Source: Massariosphaeria phaeospora
Taxonomy: Eukaryota; Ascomycota; Dothideomycetes; Pleosporales
DNA length: 64,000 bases
Direction: 5' to 3'
Assembly (NCBI GenBank): GCA_011032825.1
Contig: JAADJZ010000012.1
Span: 62,001-126,000, forward strand
Below are positions 1 to 10,365 of this stretch, one piece after another. The notes beneath the pieces were generated by a model. That model ran no database searches and was not told the origin of the DNA. It saw only the letters and a program-made list of their open reading frames with translations. Each line of letters starts with the position of its first letter. Position 1 is the stretch's first letter. The translations under genes and the position numbers were made by a program.

Positions 1-794
1 GTGGACTGTTTGGGGGCAACATCAGCTCATCAATATTTGCAAAATCCATGTCGTCATAAGTAGTGGGGCTGATTGCCCGTACTGTTCGGACAGGTCTCGG
101 AGACTTGGTTGGGCGAAGGTCGTCTTCGAACTCGTCACTTTTCCGCTTCTTGCTCTTCTTGACACGAGTACGACTGGGAGACGCAACTCCTCCATTATCG
201 CCAGTCAAATCGATTGCCTCGACATCATCCATTTGGACACGTTGGGGTCCGGAAGAGTGGATATCAGATGTTGGAGTAGGCAACGTTGTCGGATTTCGCT
301 TCGCACGACGGTCCTGCTCAGAGGGACGATCTAATACGCGAATGTGTTAAAGTATGTCCCTGTACAGAGGATGGTATCGAATAACACGTACCCTCTGCGT
401 GGATATCGCGGCGACGATCACTCGTCGACCGCGAAGGCGTGGTCTCATGTGACGGCATTCCCGCAATCACCAGCCTGGGCCTTCCATTCCCTGGCGTCGC
501 ACGTAGTCTCGCCATGTCTGCTGGCCTGCCCCCGTCTGACAATCCCCGTTGTATGCCTACCGCCCGCGGCGCCGTCAGAGTGGGGGGTGGTAGCGGGTTG
601 CTAACTGGGTCCCTAGTTGCCGGATCTCTGTCATTATTCGAGGCGGTTTCGTCCGGCAGAGGAACTTGTTGTGAAAGCGTGGCAGAACCGAAGGGCGCGT
701 CCGGCTCGTATGCAACGAGCGCTGCCGCGGGTGGAATGAACGGCTTCTCGGACAACAACCACTTGATGTGTTCACTAAGATTGTTCAGAGGCAT
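1..794 (-). CDS. RecQ/Sgs1-like DNA helicase, N-terminal part (partial)
   Basis: This is the 5' end of a minus-strand gene that continues past the left edge. The chosen start at 794 gives MPLNNLSEHIKWLLSEKP, which resembles the N-terminus of fungal Sgs1/MusN-type RecQ helicases. An upstream in-frame ATG at 929 would add 45 residues of lower quality. An intron at 331-391 (GTACGT donor, TAG acceptor) joins the exons in phase (HAE|DRPSEQ). The downstream exon is charged and disordered, with a SUMO-interaction-like motif VEAIDLTGD, a basic KKSKKRK stretch and an acidic MDDMDF-like region. RecQ proteins of this type resolve recombination intermediates with Top3/Rmi1. No helicase domain lies in the window, so the assignment rests on the N-terminal motifs alone and could be wrong. 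It is divergent to the decarboxylase, with about 300 bp between starts. Confidence 0.5.
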
Positions 795-1097
795 TAGAGC
801 GTCGCATTGTCGATGTAGGAGAGTCGCCCTGGGTTTGCGCGTACACAGGCGTGGGCAAGCGGGCGAAAGGTGCGGCGGTGGCGTCGCTGTGTTAGCGGCT
901 GGTGGTGTTGTCGGGGTCGGCTCGTGCACGCGTTTCTCCGTTGCGCGCCTCGCTGACTAACACAGCGCCAAAGCACGTGACCCAACATCTCCGACCTGAA
1001 CCGGTCTACGACGGGTAATTCCGGATGTATCCATGACATGTATCTCCGGTGAATCATTGTAACTCCACGCTTCTAGGCTAATTTCCCTCTATTTTCC

Positions 1098-2675
1098 ATG
1101 ATGTTGCAAGAACCAGAAACGACTGCGCGACTGGCTGCAGCAATTGCAAGTCTTCATAGCGAAGACGCTCCCAACGATGTGCTCCCATCCGAACTTGCGG
1201 TGACTCACGCTCGAGCAAAACTTCAACAACACTTGTCATCGTCAGGATTAGGACTAGAAGAAACACTGAAGCATATACGCGAAGACCTGGTTCCAGGATT
1301 CAATGCATCCAGTCGGTCACCGAACTACTATGGCTTCATCACAGGCGGAAGCACTCCCGCTGCAAGTCTTGCAGACAATCTAGTGACGGCGTACGATCAG
1401 AATGTCCAAGTGCATCTTCCGCAGGAGACAATTGCAACAAATCTGGAAGACAGAGCACTCTCTATGCTCTGTGAACTGCTGAAACTCGATCCAGCAAGTT
1501 GGCCTCATCGAACTTTTACCACAGGAGCGACAACAAGCAACATCCTGGGGCTGGCATGCGGAAGGGAACACGCCATTGCCGAAGCGTCAGCAGTGCGAAT
1601 CGATGTTACTGCGAGTGTAGGCGAAATCGGCATCTTCGAGGCCATGCACCGTGCCGGAATCGACAAGATGCAAATACTCACGACTATGGCTCATTCATCC
1701 CTTAGCAAAGCAGCTAGTATCCTTGGAATGGGCCGGGCCTCAGTCAAGTCCGTTGGCCTCGAGAGCACACCGCACAGGTTTGATATGGCGCTGCTGAAAA
1801 AGCTTCTTGAACAACCTGGGACAGCTTCGATCGTGGCCATATCAGCATCAGAAGTCAATACAGGGTTGTTTGCGACCTCTGGACTAAAAGAGATGACCGA
1901 GATCCGGAGGTTGTGTGATATGTATGGCGCTTGGATACACGTTGATGCAGGTTAGCAAACCTGAGAAAGCCTAGGCCTCAGTTCACGATGCTGATCATTG
2001 TCATCTTTAGCGTTTGGGATCATGGGTCGCCTCCTAACTTCACCGGAGCATTCCAAGATCATGGAAGCCTGCGAGGGTTTGGAGCTCGCCGATTCCATTA
2101 CGGGTGATGGCCACAAGCTTCTCAACGTACCATATGACTGCGGCTTTTTCTTCTCTCGCCATCGTGAAATCGCTTCCCGAGTCTTCCAGAACCCCAATGC
2201 TGCATACCTTAGCGGCGGAGGCAATCCAGATAACATAATGTCGCCTCTCAACATAGGACTAGAGAATTCCCGTCGTCTGCGAGCATTGCCGGTTTATGCC
2301 TCTCTCACCGCATATGGAAGCGATGGATATCGCGAGATGCTTGAGCGTCAGATCAGTCTGTCGAGAGGCATTGCGGAATACGTGCTTGACAGTGAAGATT
2401 TCGAACTTTTGCCTAAGTTTGAGGGAGAAAAGAAGGAGGCTTTGGACACGATATACATCATCGTGTTGTTCAAGGCAAAAGACGAGGGCTTGAATAAAGC
2501 ATTAGTCCAGAAGATCAAAGCGAAGAGGAAGATATATGTCTCAGGGACTGCGTGGGAAGGTAAGCCAGCGTGCCGGTTTGCAGTGTCGAACTGGATGACA
2601 GACGTGAAAAGAGATCTCCCCCTCATCAAGCGGATACTGGGTGAAGTTGTTGATGAGTGGAAAAAGGAGACGTAA
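1098..2675 (+). CDS. Group II PLP-dependent decarboxylase (aromatic-amino-acid/tyrosine decarboxylase-like)
   Basis: Two exons (1098-1950, 2011-2675) encode 505 aa. The 60-bp intron has a CTGAT branch-like site and an exact phase join giving HVDAAFG. Family landmarks are NYYGFITGGSTPAASLAD in the N-terminal half, TFTTGATTSNILGLACGREH for the cofactor phosphate region, HVDAAFG with the aspartate that contacts the pyridine nitrogen, and the internal-aldimine lysine near residue 320 in DGHKLLNVPYDCG. The length matches group II decarboxylases, which remove CO2 from aromatic or other L-amino acids to give amines. Substrate cannot be read from sequence. No tailoring genes surround it, so a role in a natural-product cluster is not supported. 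It converges on the NIF3-like gene with 74 bp between stop codons. Confidence 0.88.
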
Positions 2676-2749
2676 CCTAGTCATTTCGAGGACTTGCATA
2701 TATATCCAAAACCATACATCTCTTAGCATCGATGGTCGTACATAGTCCC

Positions 2750-3226
2750 TCAAAAGTCTTCCAGCTTAAGCACCTCGTACGCTGGCTCCTCATACGGATG
2801 CGCGCTACACTCGTCAGCCTCTCACTCGAAGCCGAAAACAAAACTCACCTCTTCAGCGCGCCAACAACTCTCCCCATAACATCCCTCCCCACACAAACCG
2901 TCTCGACCCTCACTTCCTCCACTTCCTCCAACTTCCCCACTTCGCCAATCTACAAAAAGGAGCACCCATTAGCCCGCATTCGCATTTCCATCTTTCCAAT
3001 CTTTCACTGTCCCAAAGAACAGCGACAAATCTCTACGAGGAGTGCAACTTACATTCGGCTTCGCTGCATCCCTAGGCCTAAACTGGCCCATCCCGCGCGA
3101 CGTAAAGCAGCACTCAGTATAGTTCGCGAATCGCCCTGCGCCAGCGGCGAAAACTGCGGTCGTACAGGCAGACAGCGCGGAGGGGGGTACGTAGAAGATA
3201 AGTTTGAATTTCTGGAGGGTAGACAT
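2750..3226 (-). CDS. NIF3-like / YqfO C-terminal-type small protein
   Basis: Three exons (3053-3226, 2849-2949, 2805 boundary then 2750-2804) encode 109 aa, with introns of 103 and 44 bp joined in phase. The start at 3226 gives MSTLQKFKLIFYVPPSAL. The protein is essentially the inserted/C-terminal domain of the NIF3 family: AVFAAGAGRFANYTECCF, the GMGQFRP turn, GEVGKLEEVEEVRVE, and the terminal AHPYEEPAYEVLKLEDF signature. In larger NIF3/YqfO proteins this PII-like module is embedded in a dinuclear metal protein; fungal stand-alone versions of about 110 residues are known and have no settled biochemical role. The 44-bp last intron is at the short end for this genome but preserves the HPYEE block exactly. 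Confidence 0.82.
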
Positions 3227-3673
3227 CTCGAGGGTATTGTTTGCGGGGAAGTGGGGAAAGTATGAGATAATCCGACTGATCAAGAGCGAGTAGTCACAGC
3301 CTGATTCGTGCGGTACAGTTTATGGCAATACTTGTGCGGCACAGTTCAGGGCAAATGTGCGGTTGGGGCGTCAGTAAAGTGAAGCAAGCCTATTTAGACG
3401 TCGGTTCTTGATAAACGCTTTGATCGAGGCTTTGCGTCGTGTCATCAGTTGCTCCACCGTCTGTTTGCCAAACGCTGTTGCGTATCCTCAAATCCAATCA
3501 AACTCCTGCTGTCATTCTAGTTAGTCCTATTTCGCCTAACCTTCCAATCGTCTAGGTAGATATGGTCCCCTGTAAGCAATCGGGAAATATTACAAGCTTA
3601 TACGGTGATTGTACATGCTAAACACGTCCACGCTGATTCGCTACATATACTAGTGTCCCAAAAATGCATGGCA
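3227..3673. other. Intergenic, 5' of NIF3-like gene
   Basis: About 450 bp between the NIF3-like start and the left TA target site of the first transposon. It should contain the NIF3-like promoter. No coding signal, repeat or RNA gene is convincing; two short GTGCGGCACAGTT-like near-repeats occur around 3310-3345. Confidence 0.5.
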
Positions 3674-3675
3674 TA

Positions 3676-3779
3676 CTCGGGCCCAAGGTTTCTCCGAAAA
3701 ATCTCGCGAGATTGCCCGCGCGTAGCGCGGGCCTATCCCCCCAATGCAAATGATCCCCTCAATGCAATCCAAAAACTAC
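3676..3779 (+). repeat. Left terminal inverted repeat of transposon 1
   Basis: 104 bp, complementary to 6198-6301 with one mismatch. Contains a subterminal direct repeat (CCCCCCAATGCAAATGATCC followed by CAATGCAATCC) and two palindromes. Preceded by TA. Confidence 0.95.
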
Positions 3780-3845
3780 TACATAAATCAATCCCCGCCA
3801 CAACGCTATACTACTAAATTTTGAATTAATAGAATTGTTTTGACC

Positions 3846-6128
3846 ATGCCTCGCAATCCATCGCAAGCTAAAAAATACGCTGCTGAGGTTGTTGCGCTCA
3901 GAGGCCACGCGTCGCGCCTCCGCGAGTACACCAAGCCAGACATCAAATCCTACGCTACAGCGCACAACTTATCGTATTATCGCCTCCGCCGCGCCTACCT
4001 GAACCTCCCAACGCGATCTGATCGTCGTACGCAAGAAAATCAGCGATTGTCAGAGGAGCAAGACCTTGCGCTTGTACGCTATCTCGACGCGATTGACGCG
4101 ATCGGCTATAGAGTACACAGAGGGATGGTTGAACAACAGGCGTACGCACTTTTGGAGGAGTCTTACCTAGGAGTAGATGAAGCGCCTGCGCCGCTGGGCA
4201 AGTGCTGGGGGCGTCGCTGGCTGCAGAGGCATCCAAAGTACAAACGCGTCAAGGCAAAGCCATTGGAGGTGCAGCGGAAGCTCGCACAGGAGCCTGAGGC
4301 GCTGCGCGGGTAGTTTACAAAGCTAGAAAGCTTTATTCAGCAATTGAGTATATTGCCAGCGGATACGTACAATATGGACGAGACTGGCTGCCGGATTGGA
4401 GTCGCAAGCAGCCAGTACGTTTACAGCAGAAATAGGCGCCAGATCTTCATCCCTAACGCCAACAATCGCGAGCTTGTTACTCTCGTAGAGTGTATAAGCG
4501 CAGACGGCGTAGCTATCCCTCCTATGGTTATTGTCAAGGCAGCAACGATCATGGAGCACTGGGTAACTAATATACCTAACGATTACCTTATCCACACTAG
4601 CGACAGCGGGTACAGCAACGACAAAGTAGCGCTCGACTAGCTAAAGCATTTTGACAGGATGACGGCAAAGCGGCGGCAAGGCGTTTGGCAATTGCTCCTC
4701 GTTGACGGCCATGGCTCTTATGAGACGAAGGAGTTTGCTTGGTACGCAAAGGAGCACTTTATACAGTTGTTTGCGCTGCCGCCTCATACAACTCACTTGC
4801 TGCAGCTACTCGACGTTGGCTGTTTCCAGCCACTCAAGTGGTATCACGGTCGCTGTTTAGACTAGGCTGCGCGTACTAGGTCAAAAGACATAAGCAAAGC
4901 TGACTTCATGGCGACTCTGGCAGAGATCCGGCGTCTTACGTTTACCTGCAGTACAATCCTTAGTGGCTAGAAACGTACAGGTCTCGCACCGCTCAATCCA
5001 GACGTCGTACTCGCCCAGCTTAAGTGGCAAGAGGATTGCAACTCTAGCGACGACGAGCAATCGCCTACACCCTTTCCAGCAACAGACATACGCTCTACAA
5101 CTTCGATCGTAGTATCCTCGCCTCCACAGCTTGCCTCATCGCCATCTCGGGCGCCCGTCCGACGCTACAACCGCGTTAAGATTGATCTCCAGCAGGCGCA
5201 GCTTGTGCGCCGCGCGCAACCGTCAGACGTAACTCCAGAGCCAGAGAACCCAGCACCCGGCGACGCCGCCTGGCACACGCCAAAAACAGTACGTCAACTC
5301 CAGGCGCAGGAGCCCTTCGTCCAGGCAGTGCTGCGTGAGCATCTCCCGCGCGAGGTCGCGGCTAGCGTTATTAAACACCAGCGGGGCGTCTCTGCGCTTG
5401 CTCGTACAGCTGAAGGTTTAAAGCAAAAGCTTCGACGTACAGAGGCAGCGGTTACTGCCAAAAATAAGCGCCGTCGTCGCAAACGGCGAGCGCTTGACGT
5501 CAAAGACGGACCAATATACTCTCAAGACGCCCGCAAGATGGTACAACAGCGGCAGGTTAACGACCTCGCTCGCCTTGAGAGTGAACTTGCTGCCAAACAA
5601 CTTCGCGAGGTTACTAGGATTGCTAACAAATACAAGCGATTACTGCCTACAATTAGAAACTATGGTAGCAAGTACTGCAAGCGCGCAGCGACTGACGTAC
5701 TCGCTCAGCGCAGCGTAACGCGATGGGTACACGCGCACGACGACTACAGCTACAACACTAAGGCTACGAGCAAACTAGAGTATATACTGCGCCCGAGCAG
5801 CCTCAAGTATCGCGAGGATAGTACAACAACAGATTTGACGCCTGCCTGTGAGGTAGCTAGCCAGGCGCGCCGTCTAGTCGATCCGTACACCAAGTTTATT
5901 CTCTCAAAATTCCCACAGCCTACAACACTGGACAACAATATGATAGCTAAAAAAGGCGCCTTACTGCTTCCTCTGCAACTTAATTCTACAGGCGTTAAAA
6001 TTGAGTTGCAAACGCAGCCTACAGCTATAGCAGATGAGATTGCGGATAGAAACTGCAGCGACGACGAGGGCAGCTACGCTAGCAACACTTGGCTAGATAA
6101 CCTGCAAACTGACTGGGGCCTTCAATGA
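3846..6128 (+). pseudogene. Pogo/Fot-type DD35D transposase with four in-frame UAG codons
   Basis: One continuous frame of 761 codons from ATG 3846 to TGA 6126-6128 is interrupted only by TAG at 4311, 4638, 4863 and 4968. Domains in order: a psq-type HTH (about residues 8-60), a CENP-B/Tc5-type DNA-binding domain ending in GKCWGRRWLQRHP (about 70-140), then the DDE domain with Asp at codons 178 (YNMDETG), 287 (LLVDGHGSY) and 323 (LLDVGCF), the DD35D spacing of Fot/pogo enzymes. The C-terminal third is basic and coiled-coil-like (KNKRRRRKRR). At least two stops fall where the family usually has Trp (D-*-LKHFD and G-*-KRTGL), fitting TGG to TAG change. As written it cannot make a full transposase. 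Confidence 0.9.
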
Positions 6129-6197
6129 GATGTATATATTAATTATACTAGCTTAATTGTGTTACAAGAAAGCGTATTTCGCTAATAAATTAAGACT

Positions 6198-6301
6198 GTA
6201 GTTTTTGGATTGCATTGGGGGGATCATTTGCATTGGGGGGATAGGCCCGCGCTACGCGCGGGCAATCTCGCGAGATTTTTCGGAGAAACCTTGGGCCCGA
6301 G
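6198..6301 (-). repeat. Right terminal inverted repeat of transposon 1
   Basis: 104 bp, inverse complement of 3676-3779 with one mismatch; followed by TA. It ends 30 bp before the stop codon of the neighbouring P450. Confidence 0.95.
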
Positions 6302-6331
6302 TACGTCAAAGATTCTGACAAGGAACCTCCA

Positions 6332-8000
6332 CTACTTCGCTTCCTTCATCCTTAGCTTGACGCCATCAGCAGGACACACTGTTAGAGTCGCCTTCTGCCT
6401 AACATATCCCACCCCACCCTTCTCCACACTCTCCCAGCTATTGCCCACACCCTCGATGGCCTCGAACCGCTGCAGCAGTCGAACAATAGTATAGCCAGCC
6501 TCAGTCAATGCGAACTGCTGGCCGATGCAGATGCGCGGACCTCCATTAAATGGCAGGAACTCCCAGCCCACACGCCGCCCGTTCCAGCGCTCAGGCTTGA
6601 AGTCGTCGGCGTCAGCGCCCCATAGGTCCTTCCTCCTGTGCATCACGTACACGCTGTAGTCTACAGGCATGTGTTTGCGAATGTAGATGGGCGACTTGCC
6701 GTCCGGCCCACCGCCAGTTGGCAGCGTGGTGTCGGTGAGTGCGCGGCGTCCATCGATAGGCACGACGGGATACAGGCGCAGGGTTTCGCTGAGTACCCAT
6801 TGGAGGTAGGAGCAGCTCTTTAGCTTCGCGAAAGAGATGTCCCTGGGGTGCGCATAGGTTCCGAATTCCTCGAGGATGACGGTTCGAAGTTTGCTATAGA
6901 CTTCGGGGTGGTCTGTTAGAAGCATGAAGACGTAGGACAGGAGCGACGCGGTGGTATCGCGGCCGGCGAGGAGGATGTTGAGGAGATGGGCACGAAGTTC
7001 CAGAGGGTCCCGAGTGGACTCCACCAATGCGTCGATGAAGACGTATTTCTGCTTCTCGCCCGAGGACGTTTCTTGAGTAGTCTTCTGCGGTCTCTTCAAC
7101 GCCAAATCCACGTAACGATCGATGAAAACATGGCAACGTCTGCATTGCTCCTTCAGTTCAGCATTATGCGCAAGATAATATAAATCTCCAAACCGAGCAG
7201 CTTTAGCAATCAACGTCTGCGCTCGGTCGAAAGCTGCAGCAAAATCGATCTCGTTGGCGATGGGAGCTTTGTCGGACGAGTGGCCTGGCAAGTTCGCGAG
7301 CTGGGATCCCACACTGGTCCCGAAAAGAAATTCGGTCGCAGAGTCGATGGTTAACCGGAAGAACAGAGGTTGGATGTTTGTGACGTTTGTCCACCCTGAC
7401 TCTGTGCTAATTGGTAGGGCGCACATCAACTCTTGTATGTGTCGTTCCTGTAAATCCAAGTCACTGACTTGTTCACGGGCGAATTGAGGACGAAGCAAGG
7501 CGCGCGCATGCTCCCACTGGGCTCCATCGGATGAGAACTATTCTAGTGAGTTTCTTATACCACTATCGCATAGAATTGAGTCAACTAACGATTCCCCTGC
7601 CAAGTAAAGGATAGAAGTTGCCGTTTCTCGAATCACCAAGCCCGAAATTCTTGAATTGGACAGCTAGAATTGTTTGTATGTTCTTTGGGTCTGTCGTAAA
7701 CACTGCTGGCGATCCTAGGAGATTTTGGTATACAGTGTTGTGGGGAAACCCTTCTCTTTCGCTGACATGATCCATGACGCCCTTAAGATGATCCAGCAGA
7801 CGGAAATCATTGTTTGCCTTGATCGAGTTTCTGATGTTGATGATACCAAGATAGTCTCCTGCTACGAAACGTGGTGGTATTTGGCAGTCCAGTTTCCGGG
7901 CATTGTATCTATGTCTGAGTTCGGTTGAGACGTAGACGACGATTTTGAATAAGACAAAGGCAGCCGCAGCCCATAGGGCCAACAAAATGGGATTATGCAT
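6332..8000 (-). CDS. CYP52-like cytochrome P450 (alkane/fatty-acid hydroxylase type)
   Basis: Two exons (7590-8000, 6332-7537) with a 52-bp intron joined in phase (LLGRGI|FSSDGAQWEHARA) encode 538 aa. Start at 8000 is preferred because a membrane anchor follows at once (NPILLALWAAAAFVLFKIVV); an ATG at 8051 would add 17 residues. P450 marks: I-helix AGRDTTA, K-helix ETLR, and the heme-ligand loop FNGGPRICIGQQFA with the axial Cys. The layout, with LRPQF after the I-GRGIF region and HRRKDLWGADADDFKPERW, matches the fungal CYP52/CYP63 clan. These ER enzymes take electrons from NADPH-P450 reductase and hydroxylate alkane or fatty-acid termini. The exact substrate is inferred. A transposon lies just past the stop codon. 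Confidence 0.9.
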
Positions 8001-8424
8001 CCTCGGGGTAGATTTCTGCGAGACAAGGGCGATTCGGGCGATGGATATCAAAACTAACGATTGATAGGGTCAAGACGGTGGTATTCTGCGAATATTGAAT
8101 GGAGCCATGCATCTGGACTATTCCTGTAGTGATGCGTAGCCATTTAAATATCTGAGTAGCTAGTGTCGCCCAAGTACCTGTAATGCTTACAGGCCATCTA
8201 ACGCTAGTCTAGGATGATCAGTTGATCATCTATTTCGTAGCTGTCGGATATTTATATGACCGGATGTCCATTGTCCCGCCTCCGGTATGTCCCACAGTCA
8301 AAGGGACTAAGACCAAGCGTCCGACGGAGAATCGGAGTTTTGTATATAAGCCAAGGTTGCCGAAGACAAGGCTTCAACACGAGGGACCACCGGACCTCTG
8401 TGCGTGACCTCTGATACCCCCTCT
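8001..8424. other. Intergenic, promoter side of P450
   Basis: About 420 bp 5' of the P450. It contains a perfect 8-bp inverted repeat with a 2-bp spacer (GATGATCAGTTGATCATC, about 8214-8231) and a TATATAAG box near 8343. This might be part of an old repeat or a regulatory site; I cannot tell which. Confidence 0.4.
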
Positions 8425-8516
8425 CTTGCGGAAACCAGATCTCCGGAACTAAGGCTGAACACGCTATGTTGTAACTCTGTAACTAAAGCTCTATCTCTAA
8501 CTTAGATTTTATACTA

Positions 8517-8563
8517 ACGTATTAGATCATCACCTCGGTTAGACCATCACCTCGGTCAGTTTT
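8517..8563 (+). repeat. Left TIR of transposon 2
   Basis: 47 bp, perfect inverse complement of 10319-10365, preceded by TA. Confidence 0.93.
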
Positions 8564-8596
8564 TGCCAAGAGCACTACCAACCCCATCAACGCGAT

Positions 8597-10282
8597 ATGT
8601 CACAACAACAAAACACGATAGCGTCTAACCAAGAAGGCCGAATTGAGCTTGCCCTTTCTGCCTATTATAATCACGAATTTCAAAGCCTCTGACGCGCTGC
8701 TGAAGTATTCAACGTACTACATACAACGTTAACTGATCGATACAACAGAATCGTATTTCTTCAATATAGACGCAACGGCCGCCAAAAGCTCACTGCGACT
8801 GAAGAGCAAACGATCGTCCAATATATCCTTAACCTTGATTCGCGAGGATTTGCACCCCGGCTGTCTGAGGTGGGAGACATGGGAGATAAACTAGTAGCTG
8901 CGCGGGGTGGAGAGCTAGTGGGCAAGAAATGGGCTACAAGATTTGTAACGCGTTCAGGAGAGCTTAAGATGGCCTTTAATCGAGCAAAGGACCGGCAGAG
9001 GATACAACAGGAAGATCCTGAGGTGATTGGCGCGTGGTTCAAGCTTGTTGGGGATACCAAAGCCAAGTACGGCATCCACGAGGATGACGTGCACAACTTC
9101 GATGAAACTGGCTTCCAGATGGGCGTGATTGGGTCTATGAAAGTCGTTACAGGCTCTCAGAGACGTACTCGACCTAATCTAATCCAGCCAGGCGATCGGG
9201 AGTGGGTAACAGTTATCCAGAGCATCTGCGCTGCAGGGTACGCGATTCCGCCCTTCATCATCTACAAAGGGCGCGTTCACATCTCAGCATGGTACGAGGA
9301 GGACTCTATACCTGGCAATTGGAAGCTCTCAGTCTCTGAGAATGGCTGGACAAACAACGCTCTTGGTCTTGAGTGGTTGAAGCATTTTGACGCGCATACA
9401 AAGGCGCGTCAGGTAGGAGGTTATCAGCTGCTTATTCTGGACGGCCATGAGAGCCACCAATCTCAGGATTTCAAGGACTATTGCCTTGAGAACAAGATCC
9501 TTACGCTTTGCATGCCGGCCCATTCATCCCATATCCTCCAGCCGCTAGATGTGGTCTGCTTCTCGCCGCTGAAGCTGAAGTACTCCCAACGCGTTCGGGA
9601 CTTGGCGCGGCGGCGCGTCTTCCATATCAACAAAGAAGGCTTCCTGCCAGCCTTTAGAGACGCGTTTTTCGAGGTGTTTACAACAAAGAACTGCAAGAAA
9701 GCCTTTGAGGCCTCAGGGCTAGTCCCTATCAACGCGCAAGTGGTCCTTGATTGCCTTGAAGTACGGCTACGTACCCCACCACCACCTCTCGCACCAGAGA
9801 CGCCATGGCAGTCAAAGACTCCAACCAATACGCTTGAATTTGGATCGCAATCAAAGCTTATTACTACTAAGCTTGGTTCCTCTCCATCATCTCTAAAGGA
9901 TGGGGTTAACCAGCTTGTCAAAGGGTCCTACCAGATGGCCCATCAGGTTGAGCTAATGCGCGATCGAATCTCTAGCCTTGAAAAGACTATTGAAGAAGCA
10001 ACAAGAAGAAAATCACGAAAACGGAAGCGGATTCAGACAGGTGGCACAATAGAGTATAGTAACGGATTAGCGCAGGTAGCTGCTAAAGCGTCTACAGCAC
10101 CTCAGCTATCAAAGAAAGCGCGTGGTGGGAAGGGTCAAGAAAGGGCACAACTAGCTCTACGGCGCTGTAGAAACTGTGGTGATACAGGGCACAATGCTCG
10201 AACCTGTCAAAAGGATACAGAAGAAGCTTCTGAATCTAAGGCTAGCACGACGTACGCAGGTTCCTTGTTTGATAGCGATTAA
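8597..10282 (+). pseudogene. Pogo/Fot-type DD35D transposase with C-terminal CCHC knuckle, one UGA
   Basis: A frame of 562 codons from ATG 8597 to the stop at 10282, broken by one TGA at 8690 inside the N-terminal psq helix-turn-helix (QSL-*-RAAEVFNV; CGA to TGA is the simplest change). A CENP-B-type domain follows (TATEEQTIVQYILNL ... GKKWATRF). Catalytic Asp are at codons 169 (NFDETGF), 282 (LILDGHES) and 318 (LQPLDVVCF), again DD35D. A coiled-coil region and basic stretch (RRKSRKRKR) precede a zinc knuckle CRNCGDTGHNARTC (C-x2-C-x4-H-x4-C). Translation from a downstream start would keep the catalytic domain but lose half of the DNA-binding region, so this copy is probably non-autonomous. 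Confidence 0.88.
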
Positions 10283-10318
10283 TTTGATGTTCTTTGAGAT
10301 GAGTTGGTTGTGCCAAGG

Positions 10319-10365
10319 AAAACTGACCGAGGTGATGGTCTAACCGAGGTGATGATCTAATACGT
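10319..10365 (-). repeat. Right TIR of transposon 2
   Basis: 47 bp, perfect inverse complement of 8517-8563, followed by TA. Confidence 0.93.

Larger units (their letters stand above)
3676..6301 (+). mobile_element. Pogo/Fot-type DNA transposon, near-intact ends
   Basis: A 2626-bp Tc1/mariner-superfamily element flanked by TA target-site duplications (3674-3675 and 6302-6303). Terminal inverted repeats of 104 bp (3676-3779 and 6198-6301) start CTCGGGCCCAAGGTTTCTCC and differ at a single position (T at 3759 on the left). Each TIR contains the palindrome TCTCGCGAGA, a GCCCGCGC/GCGCGGGC hairpin and two copies of a CCCC(C/T)CAATGCAA motif, which are candidate transposase-binding sites. One long frame fills the interior. 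Near-identical ends suggest recent insertion or recent activity in trans, while the coding frame is broken. Confidence 0.95.
8517..10365 (+). mobile_element. Second Pogo/Fot-type transposon with 47-bp perfect TIRs
   Basis: An 1849-bp element flanked by TA on both sides (8515-8516, 10366-10367). The TIRs (8517-8563 and 10319-10365) are identical over 47 bp, beginning ACGTATTAGATCATCACCTC. Each holds an internal repeat of ATCACCTCGGT. The only gene is a DD35D transposase with a single stop. Unrelated in TIR sequence to transposon 1. Confidence 0.93.

Noticed and set aside
3846..6128. UAG reassignment (alternative genetic code) to explain the transposase stops
   Set aside because: All host genes in the window end and read normally and none uses internal TAG; mutation of one element copy is far simpler.
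1098..8000. A secondary-metabolite cluster (PLP decarboxylase plus P450)
   Set aside because: No backbone enzyme, transporter or regulator nearby, and a transposon separates the two genes.
8178..8455. Possible solo LTR (TATATAAG box, GATGATCA palindrome)
   Set aside because: No TG...CA ends with a 5-bp target duplication could be found; kept only as an intergenic note.
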